DNA of 64,000 nucleotides from contig NZ_CP109603.1 of the NCBI RefSeq assembly GCF_025905425.1, forward strand, positions 5,968,501-6,032,500. The letters run 5' to 3'. Position numbers and translations under genes: made by a program. This document shows positions 18,131-30,486 of this stretch, piece after piece. Position 1 is the stretch's first letter. The number at the start of each line of letters is the position of its first letter. Below the pieces are notes generated by a model that did not search any database, had not been told where the DNA came from, and saw only the letters and a list, made by a program, of their open reading frames with translations. The stretch is from Pseudomonas putida. Its GTDB lineage: Bacteria > Pseudomonadota > Gammaproteobacteria > Pseudomonadales > Pseudomonadaceae.

Positions 18131-18157
18131 GCCCGCCCGCAGTGGCTGCGGGCGGGC
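18131..18157 (-). other. strong hairpin between leuS and lptE
   Basis: GCCCGCCCGCAG and CTGCGGGCGGGC form a perfect 12-bp GC stem with a 3-base loop, 7 bases after the leuS stop and 28 bases before the lptE start. There is no T run on the minus strand, so it is more likely an mRNA-stabilising or processing structure than a complete terminator. Confidence 0.7.
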
Positions 18158-18163
18158 GTGCCA

Positions 18164-20935
<2,772 letters not shown>

Positions 20936-20997
20936 TTAAGAGTGACGCTAAGCTCAGGTGTGGGGGGAGATATTCTTATCTTCAATGAGGTGAACGG

Positions 20998-21312
20998 ATG
21001 GGAGAGACGCAGCTACCCGTAATCAAACCGGAGCTTTACGAACGCCTGATCGACCGCCTTGGCCTGGCATTGGAAGTTGCCAGGACGTCGGTACGATTGC
21101 GCGACGAGATGCCAGCCGAGCTGGAGTTGCGCGGCCTTAGCCACGCAGAGTTCGAAGTGATCAAGGCTTACCTGGAAACCCTTCCGGAGCGCCAAAATGC
21201 CTGTGCCGGCAGTTACCCGCAAGCGGAGCCGACATCGGCCAAGATCATCTGGCTCAAGGACAAGAAACGCCCCGCCAGCACGGCGAGATCCAGGACGCTG
21301 CCACATCGTTAG
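20998..21312 (+). CDS. conserved-looking small hypothetical protein (104 aa)
   Basis: I do not recognise a family. The ATG at 20998 has an excellent ribosome site (GAGGTGA, 20987-20993), and the N-terminal ~65 residues (PVIKPELYERLIDRLGLALEVARTSVRLRDEMPAELELRGLSHAEFEVIKAYLETLP) read as a helical, amphipathic soluble domain with normal Pseudomonas codon use. The tail (KDKKRPASTARSRTLPHR) is basic and looks disordered. It lies divergent from leuS and upstream of the YdcF-like gene, 132 bases away. The RBS quality and composition make it a real gene; function unknown. Confidence 0.72.
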   Translation: MGETQLPVIKPELYERLIDRLGLALEVARTSVRLRDEMPAELELRGLSHAEFEVIKAYLETLPERQNACAGSYPQAEPTSAKIIWLKDKKRPASTARSRTLPHR

Positions 21313-21444
21313 CCGTTCAGGACGCCAGGCGCAGGCCATCGCGCGCCGGTTCTTCAATACACTTCTCACGATCGTCGCCGGCGGCACACTTGTTGCCCGG
21401 CGTCGATCCTCTTAGGCTGCACGCCTTCCATGGAGGTGTAGCCG

Positions 21445-22206
21445 ATGCCAATCCGATACTTCATCAAGCAATGGCTGATGCCGCCTGGCGTCCTGTTCGT
21501 GTTGCTGTTGGCGGCGTGGTGGCTGCGCAAGCGACGCCCGCGGCTGGCTGGGCTGTGTTTTGCGGTGGGGCTTGGCGGTTTGTGGCTGATGAGCCTGCCG
21601 CTGGTGGTGCAGGAAACCGCCCGTGTGCTGGAAAGCGAGCCGCCGCTGGCCGTGAGCGACTGGGCCGCCCTGGCGAGCCGGGCGGATGCGATTGTGGTGC
21701 TGGGGGCGGGGCGTGAGCGCGGCGACCCGGCCTGGGGGGGCGATGATCAGCCCACCGCAACGGCCCTTGAACGCATGCGCTTTGCCGCACGGCTGGCCAA
21801 GGCTTCGGGTTTGCCGGTGCTGACCAGCGGTGGCTTGCACTACGGTACGCCGCCCAGCGAGGCGCGTTTGATGGCCGATCGCTTGCGTGAGGACTTTGGT
21901 GTCCAGGTGAAATGGAAAGAGGAGGCCAGCCGCACTACCTGGGAGAACGCCCGGTTCACGGCAGACATTCTGCAGCCACTGGGTATTCGCCGCGTGGTGG
22001 TGGTAACCCAGGCCTGGCATATGCAACGTTCGCGCTTCAGCTTTGAACAGGCGGGGTTCGAGGTGGTGCCGGCGCCGATGGGTTTCCTGGGCCGCGATCA
22101 TGCCCGGCCGTTTGCCGGTTTGCTGCCGGAGAGCCGGGCGATGTGGCAGAGCGGGCAGTTGCTGAATGAAATGGTGGGGTTGGTGGGGTATCGGGTGTTC
22201 TATTGA
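21445..22206 (+). CDS. YdcF/ElyC family (DUF218) membrane protein
   Basis: A 253-residue protein with two N-terminal membrane segments (PPGVLFVLLLAAWWL and LAGLCFAVGLGGLWLMSLPLVV) and a C-terminal DUF218 domain: ADAIVVLGAGRERGDPAWGG, the TATALERMRFAARLAKASGLPVLTSGG block, ASRTTWENARFTADIL and VVVVTQAWHMQRSRFSFEQAGFEVVPAP. The E. coli homologue ElyC influences peptidoglycan synthesis and lipid-carrier metabolism; the exact activity is unproven. The start at 21445 is preceded by GGAGGTG. Its short distance from envelope genes fits but does not prove an envelope role. Confidence 0.9.
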   Translation: MPIRYFIKQWLMPPGVLFVLLLAAWWLRKRRPRLAGLCFAVGLGGLWLMSLPLVVQETARVLESEPPLAVSDWAALASRADAIVVLGAGRERGDPAWGGDDQPTATALERMRFAARLAKASGLPVLTSGGLHYGTPPSEARLMADRLREDFGVQVKWKEEASRTTWENARFTADILQPLGIRRVVVVTQAWHMQRSRFSFEQAGFEVVPAPMGFLGRDHARPFAGLLPESRAMWQSGQLLNEMVGLVGYRVFY

Positions 22207-22224
22207 AGCTGGGTTGCCTGTGCC

Positions 22225-22316
22225 GGCCTCTTCGTGGGCAAGCCCGCTCCCACAATTACAACTCTGCCCTAAGAGCAAGAGTGCCTGTGGGAGCGGGCGT
22301 GCCCCGCGAAGAGGCC
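22225..22316. repeat. REP element pair (inverted)
   Basis: GGCCTCTTCGTGGGCAAGCC begins the left copy and the complement ending GCGAAGAGGCC closes the right copy; arms differ by a few substitutions. It lies between the convergent YdcF-like gene and lnt. Confidence 0.9.
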
Positions 22317-22329
22317 AGTGCAGGCTGCA

Positions 22330-23847
22330 TCAGACAGTCTTGGCGATGCGCCCCGCCAGCAACGCCCAGCCCAGCAGCAGCACGCAGACAATCGCCAGCG
22401 GCCAAGAGCGCCACTGAAGATAAGGCGTCAGTTGCTGCATCGGTACCACCTCGCCATACAGCACCGCCTGCTGGAACTGCGGAATTTGCGTGGTAATGCG
22501 CCCGAACGGGTCGATCAGCGCGGTCACGCCGTTGTTGGTGGCGCGGATCATCCAGCGGCCGGCTTCCAGTGCGCGCATCTGGGCCATCTGCAGGTGCTGC
22601 AGCGGGCCGATCGACCTGCCGAACCAGGTGTCGTTGCTGATGGTCAGCAGCAGGTCGCTGCGCGCCGCCAGGCTCGCCGCGAACTCCGGGTAGACCACTT
22701 CATAGCAGATGTACGGTGCGATCTGGTAACCCTTGGCCTGCAGCAACGGCTGGTCTTCGGGGCCTCGGGCGAAGTCCGACATGGGCAGGTTGAAGAACTC
22801 GATCACGCCACGCAGCATGTCCTGCAAGGGCACGTACTCGCCGAAGGGCACCAGTTTCTGCTTGAGGTAGGTGCCGTCACCTTCGCCGGTCACGGTGATG
22901 CCGTTGTAGTAGCGGCGCTGGTGATGCACCACCTCACGTACCGGCACACCAGTGATCAGCGCCGAATGGCGCTCGGCGGCAAAGCGGCCCATCACGTCGA
23001 TGTAGCCCTGGGCCTGGTCCTTTAGCACCGGCACCGCGGTTTCGGGCCAGATCAGCAGGTCTACCGGCTTGGAGGTGAAGCTCATGTCACGGTACAGCGC
23101 CAGCTGTGCGTCGATGTGGGCTGGGTCCCATTTCAGGTCCTGCGCCACATTACCCTGAATGGCGGCCACCTTGAGCGGATCGCCTGCAGGCGTGGTCCAG
23201 GCGTGGTCCTTGAGTGCCATGCCCAGTACCCAGGGCGCCAGCAACAGCACGCCGGCGACGGCCAGGAACGAGGGCCGGGCACGCAGGCGGTGCAGGTTGC
23301 ACAGCAAGGCGGCGCTGAGCGCCAGGGTGAAGGAGATCAACCACACGCCACCCAAGGGGGCCAAGCCGGCCAGGGGGCCGTCGAGCTGGCTGTAGCCCGC
23401 GTAGAGCCAAGGGAAGCCGGTGAGGAACCAGCCGCGGAAGGCCTCTTGCAGCAGCCACAGGGCCGCGAAGCACAAGGCATCGGCCAGCGGTGCCTCGTTG
23501 CGCCGCAGCCAGCGCGCCCAAAGCCACGCGGGCAAGGCGAAGAACCAGGCAAGGGCGGCGAAGAACGCCAAGAGCAGCAGGATCGCCAGCAGCGGCGAGG
23601 CGCCGCCGTAGGTGTTCATGCTGACGTAGATCCACCAGGTGCCGGCGCCGTACAGGCCAAAGCCGAAACACCAGCCGCGGCCCATGGCCTGGCGCGGGCT
23701 GAGCTCGCGCAGGCCAAGGTAGAGCAGGGCGATCGACAGCAGGGCCAGCGGCCAGATGTCGAACGGCGCCAGGGCCAGGAGGGTGGAAGCGCCGGCCGCC
23801 ATGGCCAGCAGGTTACCGGGCCAGCCGGGGCGGGTGATCCAACGCAT
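22330..23847 (-). CDS. lnt: apolipoprotein N-acyltransferase
   Basis: Lnt adds the third acyl chain to the N-terminal cysteine of lipoproteins, in the inner membrane. The 505-residue protein has about seven N-terminal membrane segments and a periplasmic nitrilase domain with a complete Glu-Lys-Cys triad: E269 (LLIWPETAVPV), K331 (LKQKLVPFGEYVPL) and C381 (PYICYEVVYPEF). NDTWFGRSIGPLQHLQMAQMRALE is also typical. It is last in the ybeZ-ybeY-corC-lnt order, 8 bases after corC, suggesting one transcript. Confidence 0.97.
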   Translation of the reverse strand: MRWITRPGWPGNLLAMAAGASTLLALAPFDIWPLALLSIALLYLGLRELSPRQAMGRGWCFGFGLYGAGTWWIYVSMNTYGGASPLLAILLLLAFFAALAWFFALPAWLWARWLRRNEAPLADALCFAALWLLQEAFRGWFLTGFPWLYAGYSQLDGPLAGLAPLGGVWLISFTLALSAALLCNLHRLRARPSFLAVAGVLLLAPWVLGMALKDHAWTTPAGDPLKVAAIQGNVAQDLKWDPAHIDAQLALYRDMSFTSKPVDLLIWPETAVPVLKDQAQGYIDVMGRFAAERHSALITGVPVREVVHHQRRYYNGITVTGEGDGTYLKQKLVPFGEYVPLQDMLRGVIEFFNLPMSDFARGPEDQPLLQAKGYQIAPYICYEVVYPEFAASLAARSDLLLTISNDTWFGRSIGPLQHLQMAQMRALEAGRWMIRATNNGVTALIDPFGRITTQIPQFQQAVLYGEVVPMQQLTPYLQWRSWPLAIVCVLLLGWALLAGRIAKTV

Positions 23848-23855
23848 GATTGTCC

Positions 23856-24695
23856 TTAGCGGGTGATCGGTGTCAGGCGCAGCAGGTGTATCCGCCGGCT
23901 GTCGGCATTGAGAATGCGGAACTTGTAGGCCCCGATCTCGGTGGTTTCGTTGCGCTTGGGCAGGTGCCCGAACGCGCTCATCACCAGGCCGCCAACCGTG
24001 TCGAATTCGTCATCGGAGAAGGTGCTGTCGAAGAACTCGTTGAAGTTCTCGATCGGGGTCAGCGCCTTGACCAGGAAGTCGCCGCTGGGCAGCGGCTTGA
24101 TGTAGCTGTCTTCCTCGACGTCATGTTCGTCCTCGATGTCGCCGACGATCTGTTCCAGCACGTCCTCGATGGTCACCAGGCCCGCCACGCCGCCGTATTC
24201 GTCGATGACGATGGCCATGTGGTTATGGTTGGCGCGGAACTCGCGCAACAGCACGTTCAGGCGCTTGGACTCCGGCACGAAGGTGGCCGGGCGCAGCAGG
24301 TCCTTGATGTTGAAGCTGTCGCCGTTTTCCTTGAGGATCAGCGGCAGCAGGTCCTTGGCGAGCAGGATGCCCAGCACATCGTCGTGGCTTTCGCCGATCA
24401 CCGGATAGCGCGAGTGCGCGGCGTCGATCACCGCCGGCAGAAACTCGCGAGGCGACTGGCCTGCCTTGATGCTGTTCATCTGAGAGCGCGGCACCATGAT
24501 GTCGCGCACCTGCAGGTCGGCGACCTGAATGGCGCCTTCGACAATGGTCAGCGCTTCGCTGTCGAGCAGTTTGTTCTGATGGGCTTCGCGCAGCAGCTCA
24601 AGGAGCTCCTGGCGGTTTTTCGGCTCATGGGCAAAAGCCTGGGTCAGTTTGCCCAGCCAGGACTTTTGCCCGTTGCTCGATCGATCTTCGCTCAT
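23856..24695 (-). CDS. corC: CorC/HlyC-family CBS-domain protein
   Basis: A 279-residue soluble member of the CNNM/CorC family beginning MSEDRSSNGQKSWLGKLTQAF. It has a pair of CBS domains (about 65-185: VRDIMVPRSQMNSI, HSRYPVIGESHDDVLGILLAKDLL, HMAIVIDEYGGVAGLVTIEDVLEQIVG) and a C-terminal CorC_HlyC domain (about 200-279). Historically linked to magnesium and cobalt efflux, though this short form lacks the DUF21 membrane domain and its activity is uncertain. An upstream extension of 43 codons overlaps ybeY and is rejected. Confidence 0.94.
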   Translation of the reverse strand: MSEDRSSNGQKSWLGKLTQAFAHEPKNRQELLELLREAHQNKLLDSEALTIVEGAIQVADLQVRDIMVPRSQMNSIKAGQSPREFLPAVIDAAHSRYPVIGESHDDVLGILLAKDLLPLILKENGDSFNIKDLLRPATFVPESKRLNVLLREFRANHNHMAIVIDEYGGVAGLVTIEDVLEQIVGDIEDEHDVEEDSYIKPLPSGDFLVKALTPIENFNEFFDSTFSDDEFDTVGGLVMSAFGHLPKRNETTEIGAYKFRILNADSRRIHLLRLTPITR

Positions 24696-24720
24696 GGCGG
24701 TTCTCGTGATCCTTGCAGTG

Positions 24721-25194
24721 TCAGTGTGTGATTGTTTCGTTTTCATCGTCGGCATACGGGTCAGGATGACCCAGTTCTGCCAGCAATTCCCGTTCCAGGG
24801 CTTCCATTTCCTCGGCTTCCTCATCGTCGATGTGATCGTAGCCGAGCAGGTGCAGGCAGCCGTGGATGACCAGGTGCGCCCAGTGCGCCTCCAGGGTTTT
24901 GCCCTGTTCGGCAGCCTCGCGCTCGACCACCGCCACGCAGATCACCAGGTCGCCCAGCAACGGGATATCGAGCAGGTCATCAGGCACGTCGGCCGGGAAC
25001 GACAGCACGTTGGTCGCGTAGTCCTTGTGCCGGTAGGTGTGGTTCAGCTCGCGGCCTTCGGCTTCATCGACCAGGCGAATGGTCATCTCCGAGTCGGCGC
25101 TGCGCTGGCGCAAGGCCAGCTCGCACCAGCGGCGGAAGGCGGCATCGTCAGGGGCGGCGGCGTCCGTGGCCCGTTGTAGGTCGAGTTCAAGCAT
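24721..25194 (-). CDS. ybeY: endoribonuclease YbeY (rRNA maturation)
   Basis: YbeY is a zinc-dependent RNase involved in 16S rRNA 3' processing and ribosome quality control. The 157-residue protein carries the metal-binding motif H111-G-C-L-H115-L-L-G-Y-D-H121 and the upstream [10 protein letters not shown]. The C-terminus is acidic. Its start lies 8 bases inside the 3' end of ybeZ, so translation is probably coupled, and corC follows. Confidence 0.96.
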   Translation of the reverse strand: MLELDLQRATDAAAPDDAAFRRWCELALRQRSADSEMTIRLVDEAEGRELNHTYRHKDYATNVLSFPADVPDDLLDIPLLGDLVICVAVVEREAAEQGKTLEAHWAHLVIHGCLHLLGYDHIDDEEAEEMEALERELLAELGHPDPYADDENETITH

Positions 25195-26185
25195 CTTTGC
25201 CGGGCGCCTCTGGCTTGGCCTGACGGCCTTCGAAGCGGTCGTAGGCCTCGACGATGCGTTGCACCAGTGGGTGACGAACCACATCTTTGGGTTGGAAATG
25301 GGTAAAACTGATACCCGGAACGTCTTTGAGCACCTCGATCACATGCGCCAAGCCCGACTTCGTGCCACGCGGCAGGTCGACCTGGGTGATGTCACCGGTG
25401 ATCACCGCCGTCGAGCCGAAGCCGATGCGGGTGAGGAACATCTTCATCTGTTCCAGCGTGGTGTTCTGGCTTTCGTCGAGGATGATGAAGCTGTTGTTCA
25501 GGGTGCGGCCACGCATGTAGGCCAGCGGGGCGATCTCGATCACCTGGCGCTCGATGAGCTTGGCCACGTGTTCAAAACCGAGCATTTCGTAGAGGGCGTC
25601 ATACAGCGGGCGCAGGTAGGGGTCGATCTTCTGCGCCAGGTCGCCAGGCAGGAAGCCGAGCTTCTCGCCCGCTTCGACCGCCGGACGCACCAGCAGGATG
25701 CGGCGCACTTGCTCGCGTTCCAGGGCATCGACGGCGCAGGCCACAGCGAGATAGGTCTTGCCGGTACCGGCCGGGCCAACACCGAAGTTGATGTCGTTGG
25801 CCAGGATTTCCTTGACGTAACGCTGCTGGTTGACGCCGCGCGGGCGAATGTTGCCCTTGCGCGTGCGCAACGAGACGCTGACCTCGTTGACCGCCGGGTT
25901 GTCGATGTTCTCGACGGTCGACTCCTGCAGGTACAGGTGGACCGTTTCCGGCGACAGGTCAGTGGCCTTGGCCTCGCGGTAGAGGCGGCGCAGCAGTTGT
26001 TCGGCAGCGGAAGTGGTCTTGGGTTCGCCGATCAGTTCGAACTGATTGCCACGGTTGCGGATCTCGATGGCCAGGCGTTGTTCGATCAGGCGCAGGTGCT
26101 CGTCGAACTGCCCGCACAAGTTGGCGAAACGGTGGGCCTCGAAAGGTTCGAGGATGAAACGATGGGGTTCTATGGGTGCGTTCAA
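25187..26185 (-). CDS. ybeZ: PhoH-like ATPase YbeZ
   Basis: A 332-residue PhoH-family P-loop ATPase, proposed to be an RNA helicase-like partner of YbeY. Walker A is GPAGTGKT at residues 137-144, Walker B is [11 protein letters not shown], and [21 protein letters not shown] and [22 protein letters not shown] complete the family pattern. The N-terminal ~110 residues hold a KH-like region. In many relatives miaB lies just upstream; here a REP pair and a divergent DUF1820 gene occupy that side, so miaB is elsewhere. Confidence 0.95.
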   Translation of the reverse strand: MNAPIEPHRFILEPFEAHRFANLCGQFDEHLRLIEQRLAIEIRNRGNQFELIGEPKTTSAAEQLLRRLYREAKATDLSPETVHLYLQESTVENIDNPAVNEVSVSLRTRKGNIRPRGVNQQRYVKEILANDINFGVGPAGTGKTYLAVACAVDALEREQVRRILLVRPAVEAGEKLGFLPGDLAQKIDPYLRPLYDALYEMLGFEHVAKLIERQVIEIAPLAYMRGRTLNNSFIILDESQNTTLEQMKMFLTRIGFGSTAVITGDITQVDLPRGTKSGLAHVIEVLKDVPGISFTHFQPKDVVRHPLVQRIVEAYDRFEGRQAKPEAPGKDA

Positions 26186-26301
26186 GGTCGTTTTTAGCCG
26201 CCCGACGGCAATGGATGTGAGCTCAAGAATAACCCTTGAATCGCAGTGGCGAAAGCACTGAAACGATCAAGGGTTGGCACAAGGTATGTAGTGCCTGTTC
26301 T

Positions 26302-26394
26302 GGCCCCTTCGCGGGCAAGCACGCTCCCACAGGTACTGCACCGTTTTGCAGGTGGGTGCATACCTGTGGGAGCGGGCTTGCCCGCGAAGGGGCC
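26302..26394. repeat. REP element pair (inverted)
   Basis: The left copy (26302-26333) starts GGCCCCTTCGCGGGCAAGC and the right copy ends GCCCGCGAAGGGGCC at 26394. It lies in the divergent ybeZ/DUF1820 intergenic region just upstream of a TATGAT -10-like hexamer at 26403-26408. Confidence 0.9.
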
Positions 26395-26445
26395 GGTACG
26401 GGTATGATGCCCGCCTTTTCTTACGCATGTGTTATCCCGCCAACC

Positions 26446-26772
26446 ATGAGCAAACGCGAACCCGCCATCTATAAAGTGATCTTCCTCAATCAGGGGCAGG
26501 TCTTCGAGATGTATGCCAAGCAGATCTATCAGAGCGACCTGTGGGGCTTTCTGGAAATCGAGGAGTTCGTCTTCGGCGAGCGCACCCAGGTGGTGGTCGA
26601 CCCCAGTGAAGAAAAGCTCAAGAGCCAGTTCGAGGGTGTGATCCGCAGTTTCGTGCCCATGCACTCGATCGTGCGTATCGACGAGGTCGAGCGCCTGGGT
26701 ACGGCGAAGATCAGCGAGGCCAAGGGCGGCGGCAATGTGATGCCGTTCCCCATGCCGATGCCGGAGAAGTAG
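26446..26772 (+). CDS. DUF1820 family protein
   Basis: A 108-residue cytoplasmic protein, MSKREPAIYKVIFLNQGQVFEMYAKQIYQSDLWGFLEIEEFVFG, matching the DUF1820 family of gammaproteobacteria (KVIFxNQGQVYElYA and FVFGERTQVVVDPSEEKLKSEFEGVxRSxIPMHSIIRIDEV pattern). It ends in a Met/Pro-rich tail (VMPFPMPMPEK). The function is unknown. The longer frame from 26236 crosses the REP pair and is rejected. It converges on the Sel1-repeat gene, with 6 bases between their stops. Confidence 0.9.
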   Translation: MSKREPAIYKVIFLNQGQVFEMYAKQIYQSDLWGFLEIEEFVFGERTQVVVDPSEEKLKSQFEGVIRSFVPMHSIVRIDEVERLGTAKISEAKGGGNVMPFPMPMPEK

Positions 26773-26778
26773 GGCGTT

Positions 26779-27324
26779 TCAGGGGAGTGGCGAGAACGGC
26801 GTACGGCCTTCGGCGTTTTGCAGTTCGAGCAGGTATTTGCGGAAGATCTGGCCAAGCACCTGGGTCGCGTGCTCCAGTTCGTCGCGGGGCATTTGCTCGG
26901 TGACTTCGTCAGCCATGTCCAGCGCATCCTCGGCGCCGTTGACTGCAGCCATTTTCAGCAGAATGTAGGCCTGCACATTGTTGGCCTTGACCCCTTCGCC
27001 GCGGAAGAACATGGCGCCAAGGCGGTATTGGGCCTCGGCATGGCCTTGCAGCGAGGCCTTCTGGAACCAGTTCAGGGCCTTGTTCAGGTCTTTCGGTGTC
27101 TGGGTGTAGTAGTACTCGCCCAGTTCGAATTGCGCCTGGGCATCCCCCGTCGTCGCCGTCTGCTCACAGGCCTTGAGGGCATTGGCGAGGTCTTCTGGCT
27201 GAACATTCAGGGTGCAGCGGCCCGTCGCTGGAATCAGCAACGAGTTACCACCCTCCGCCAGGGCCAGCAGGGGCTGAAGAAGCAACAGGCAGCCCAGGGT
27301 CAGGGCGCGGCCGGTGCGGTTCAT
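26779..27324 (-). CDS. secreted tetratricopeptide / Sel1-repeat protein
   Basis: A 181-residue protein with a signal peptide (MNRTGRALTLGCLLLLQPLLALAEGG, cut after about residue 24) and two to three Sel1/TPR-type helical repeats: GDAQAQFELGEYYYTQTPKDLNKALNWFQKAS and GHAEAQYRLGAMFFRGEGVKANNVQAYILLKMAA. Such repeats bind partner proteins; a periplasmic scaffold or adaptor role is inference. Two cysteines (C37 and C51 region) could form a disulfide. Confidence 0.85.
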   Translation of the reverse strand: MNRTGRALTLGCLLLLQPLLALAEGGNSLLIPATGRCTLNVQPEDLANALKACEQTATTGDAQAQFELGEYYYTQTPKDLNKALNWFQKASLQGHAEAQYRLGAMFFRGEGVKANNVQAYILLKMAAVNGAEDALDMADEVTEQMPRDELEHATQVLGQIFRKYLLELQNAEGRTPFSPLP

Positions 27325-27472
27325 GGGGATCGACTTACCTCTGCAAAGCTGCGGCCAATGTCTCTGGTGGCACATTATGGGATAAGCAGCGCCAACCTTA
27401 CAAAGTTTTACTCGAATTTATGTCTGGTTGGGGAAGTCAGCTGATTGTGAGGGGTTATTTATCTCCTGTAAC

Positions 27473-27567
27473 GGCCCTTTCGCGGGGTAAACCCGCTCCC
27501 ACAGGGACCGCACCATTTTCAAGGCCGGTGCGGCACCTGTGGGAGCGGGTTTACCCGCGAAGAGGCC
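27473..27567. repeat. REP element pair (inverted)
   Basis: Variant REP pair with GGTAAACCCGCTCCCACAG on the left and its complement on the right, where TAAA replaces the usual CAAG in the centre; the same variant is seen at 53421. It lies downstream of hemL. Confidence 0.9.
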
Positions 27568-27582
27568 GGTACAGACTCGGCA

Positions 27583-28866
27583 TTACTTCAGGGCTGCAAA
27601 GGCCTTCTCAGCCGCATCCAAGGTGATCTGCAGCTCCTTGTCGCCGTGGGCAATGGAGGTGAAGCCCGCCTCGAATGCGCTTGGCGCCAGGTACACGCCG
27701 CCGTCCAGCATCAGGTGGAAGAAGCGCTTGAAGCGATCGGCATCGCTGGCCATCACGTCGTCGAAGGTGACGATGTCGTCGGCACCGCTGAAGTACAGGC
27801 CGAACATGGCACCTGCCTGCGTGGTGACGAACGGCACGCCAGCAGCATCGGCGCGTTGTTGCAGGCCGTCGAGCATGCGGCTGGTGAAGTCGGTCAGTTC
27901 GGCGTGGAACCCTGGGCGGCTGATCAGCTTCAGGGTGGTCAGGCCAGCGGCCATGGCCAGCGGGTTACCCGACAGGGTGCCGGCCTGGTAGACCGGGCCG
28001 AGCGGGGCGATGCAGCCCATGATTTCGCGCTTGCCGCCAAAACAGCCGACCGGCATGCCGCCGCCGACGATCTTGCCGAAGGTCGACAGGTCAGGGGTGA
28101 TGCCGTAGTGGCCTTGGGCGCCGCCGAGCGAGACGCGGAAACCGGTCATTACTTCGTCGAAGATCAACACCACGCCATGCTTGTCGCACTGCTCGCGCAG
28201 GCCTTCGAGGAAGCCTGGCGCTGGCGGTACACAGTTCATGTTGCCGGCTACTGGCTCGACAATGATACAGGCCACGGTCTGGCCGACGTCGGCCAGGGTT
28301 TTTTCGACGGCGGCAATGTCGTTGAACGGCAGGGTCAGGGTGTGTTTGGCGAAGTCCGCCGGCACGCCCGCCGAGCTTGGCACACCTTGGGTCAGCAGGC
28401 CGGAGCCGGCTTTCACCAGCAGGCTGTCGGAGTGACCGTGGTAGCAGCCTTCGAACTTGATGATGGCGTCGCGGCCGGTGTAGCCACGGGCCAGGCGGAT
28501 GGCGCTCATGGTGGCTTCGGTGCCGGAGCTGACCATGCGCACCATCTCCATGGATGGCACGATCGAGCAGACCAGGTCAGCCATCTCGGTTTCCATGGCG
28601 GTCGGGGCGCCATAGGAAAGGCCGTGTTCGAGTTGCTTGCGTACCGAGTCCAGCACCTCTGGATGGCCGTGGCCGAGAATCATCGGGCCCCAGGAACCGA
28701 CATAATCGACGTAACGCTTGTCGTCCTCGTCAACGACGTAGGCGCCTTCGGCATGCTTGAAGAACAGCGGCGTGCCGCCGACGCTCTTGAAAGCGCGGAC
28801 CGGCGAGTTGACGCCACCCGGGATGTGCTTCTGGGCTGCGGCGAACAGGGCTTCGGAACGGGACAT
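27583..28866 (-). CDS. hemL: glutamate-1-semialdehyde 2,1-aminomutase
   Basis: HemL converts glutamate-1-semialdehyde to 5-aminolevulinate in the C5 haem pathway using pyridoxamine/pyridoxal phosphate. The 427-residue protein begins [31 protein letters not shown]. Class III aminotransferase features include [39 protein letters not shown] and the PLP lysine in [15 protein letters not shown] (K265). It is third in a thiD-thiE-hemL run, 16 bases after thiE. An upstream 28-residue extension overlaps thiE and is rejected. Confidence 0.97.
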   Translation of the reverse strand: MSRSEALFAAAQKHIPGGVNSPVRAFKSVGGTPLFFKHAEGAYVVDEDDKRYVDYVGSWGPMILGHGHPEVLDSVRKQLEHGLSYGAPTAMETEMADLVCSIVPSMEMVRMVSSGTEATMSAIRLARGYTGRDAIIKFEGCYHGHSDSLLVKAGSGLLTQGVPSSAGVPADFAKHTLTLPFNDIAAVEKTLADVGQTVACIIVEPVAGNMNCVPPAPGFLEGLREQCDKHGVVLIFDEVMTGFRVSLGGAQGHYGITPDLSTFGKIVGGGMPVGCFGGKREIMGCIAPLGPVYQAGTLSGNPLAMAAGLTTLKLISRPGFHAELTDFTSRMLDGLQQRADAAGVPFVTTQAGAMFGLYFSGADDIVTFDDVMASDADRFKRFFHLMLDGGVYLAPSAFEAGFTSIAHGDKELQITLDAAEKAFAALK

Positions 28867-28882
28867 GGAAAGTTCTCTCGAA

Positions 28883-29506
28883 TCAGGAAACGAACAGGGC
28901 GTTGAAGGCACGGGCGCGGCGGGTGACTTCCTGCGCGCTATCGGTACCAAACAGGCCGTGGATCACTGCCAGCAGGTCGGCGCCATGGGCAACCAACGGG
29001 GCAGCGTTGTCGAGGGTGACGCCGCCGATCACGGCGATCGGCAGTTTGACCTGGGCGCGGGCCTGCTCCAGCAGGTCGAGGCTGGCAGCCGGTGCGCCCG
29101 GTTTGGTCACGGAGTTGAAAAAGCGGCCGAAGGCCACGTAGCTGGCGCCTTCGCTGGCGGCCTGGCGGGCCAGGTCGAGCTGGGCGTGGCAGGTCGAGCC
29201 GATGATCGCGTTGCGGCCGAGCAGGGCGCGGGCCGGGGTGAGTGGGCCGTCGGTTTGGCCCAGGTGCACGCCGACGCCCAGGCGCGCGGCCAGTTCGGCG
29301 TCATCGTTGATGATCAGCTGAGTATCGTAACGCTCGCAGAGCCGCATCAGTGCCTCGGCTTCGCGCAGGCGCTGGGCCGCGTCGTCACTTTTGTCGCGGT
29401 ACTGCAGCAGGCACACGCCGCCATCCAGGGCCGCCTCGACATGGGACAGGAAACGGCCGGCGAGCAGCTGGCTGTCGGTGATTGCATACAGACCGCGTAG
29501 CTTCAT
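28883..29506 (-). CDS. thiE: thiamine-phosphate synthase
   Basis: ThiE couples HMP pyrophosphate with the thiazole phosphate to make thiamine phosphate. The 207-residue TIM-barrel protein shows [76 protein letters not shown] and [28 protein letters not shown]. It begins 14 bases after the thiD stop. I see no TPP riboswitch in front of thiD, so this pair is probably not directly thiamine-switched. Confidence 0.97.
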   Translation of the reverse strand: MKLRGLYAITDSQLLAGRFLSHVEAALDGGVCLLQYRDKSDDAAQRLREAEALMRLCERYDTQLIINDDAELAARLGVGVHLGQTDGPLTPARALLGRNAIIGSTCHAQLDLARQAASEGASYVAFGRFFNSVTKPGAPAASLDLLEQARAQVKLPIAVIGGVTLDNAAPLVAHGADLLAVIHGLFGTDSAQEVTRRARAFNALFVS

Positions 29507-29520
29507 CTGAAGGCCTCGTA

Positions 29521-30318
29521 TCAGGAACAGAAGTCCAGGGGCAGGCGGCGCGGGACGAACTGTCCCTTGCCCAGTTGCTCGGCGTCACGCAGGGTGCGCC
29601 AGGTGTATTCGAGCGCACTGCGCACGGCACTTTGCAGCGCTTCGCCCAAGGCCAGTCGGCCCGCCAGGGCGCTGGCCAGGGTGCAGCCCGAACCGTGATA
29701 GCTGCCTGGCAGGCGCTGGCAGGTCCAGGTATGGCGCTGGCCATCGCGGCTGTACAGGCGGTTGTGGATTTCGTCTTCGTCGCCGTGACCACCGGTAATC
29801 AACAGGTGTCTACAGAACGGCAACAGTTTCTCGGCACACTCGTCCGCCGTGCCGTCCGGCAGCTCGGCGAGAATGCGCGCTTCCGGCAGGTTCGGCGTGG
29901 CAATGGTCGCCAGCGGCAGCAGGCGTTCGCGCACGGCATAGCCGACCTCGTCCTTGCCCAGGCGGCCACCGCCACCGGCTCGCAGCACCGGGTCGCAGAC
30001 CAGCGGCAGGTGCGGGTGGGCGGCCAGCAGTTCGGCGACGGTGTCGACCATGTCGAGGGAGCCGAGCATGCCAAGCTTGACGGCGGCGACCGTGGAGTCG
30101 GCCAGCACGGCGTTGGCCTGGGCCAGCACCCACTCGCGGTCGAGCACGCGGAAGTCGGAAACGTTGACGGTATCCTGGACGGTCAGGGCAGTCACCGCAG
30201 GTGCGGCGTGACAGCCTTGGGCGATCAGGGCTTCGATATCTGCCTGCAAGCCGGCGCCGCCACTGGGGTCGTGGCCGGAGAGACAGAGGACAACGGGGCG
30301 GGAGCTGTAGGTATTCAT
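29521..30318 (-). CDS. thiD: bifunctional hydroxymethylpyrimidine / phosphomethylpyrimidine kinase
   Basis: ThiD phosphorylates HMP and HMP-phosphate in thiamine synthesis. The 265-residue ribokinase-family protein starts [31 protein letters not shown]; it also has [66 protein letters not shown] and the anion-hole motif [23 protein letters not shown]. The ATG at 30318 is preferred to a start 9 codons upstream. Confidence 0.95.
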   Translation of the reverse strand: MNTYSSRPVVLCLSGHDPSGGAGLQADIEALIAQGCHAAPAVTALTVQDTVNVSDFRVLDREWVLAQANAVLADSTVAAVKLGMLGSLDMVDTVAELLAAHPHLPLVCDPVLRAGGGGRLGKDEVGYAVRERLLPLATIATPNLPEARILAELPDGTADECAEKLLPFCRHLLITGGHGDEDEIHNRLYSRDGQRHTWTCQRLPGSYHGSGCTLASALAGRLALGEALQSAVRSALEYTWRTLRDAEQLGKGQFVPRRLPLDFCS

Positions 30319-30458
30319 GGGCGGCGAGCTTACCACCAAACCCAATTGTGGGGATCGTCCTACAAACGTGTTTTGTTGATCAACTGGTCAGATTGTTGCG
30401 TGTGAAACTTCTGAAAGTACTGATTTAGAGCCATTAGACCATGATTCAAGGTGGCCGA

Positions 30459-30486
30459 TTGCCAGGTGGGGAAGCTATGCTAGAGT
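30459..30486 (+). promoter_or_regulatory. putative sigma-70 promoter for the sensor kinase gene
   Basis: TTGCCA (30459-30464), 16-base spacer, TAGAGT (30481-30486), with TGC just before the -10 giving an extended -10 look. It is 98 bases upstream of the kinase start. A perfect palindrome GTTGATCAAC (30375-30384) lies further upstream in the same intergenic region. Confidence 0.5.
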
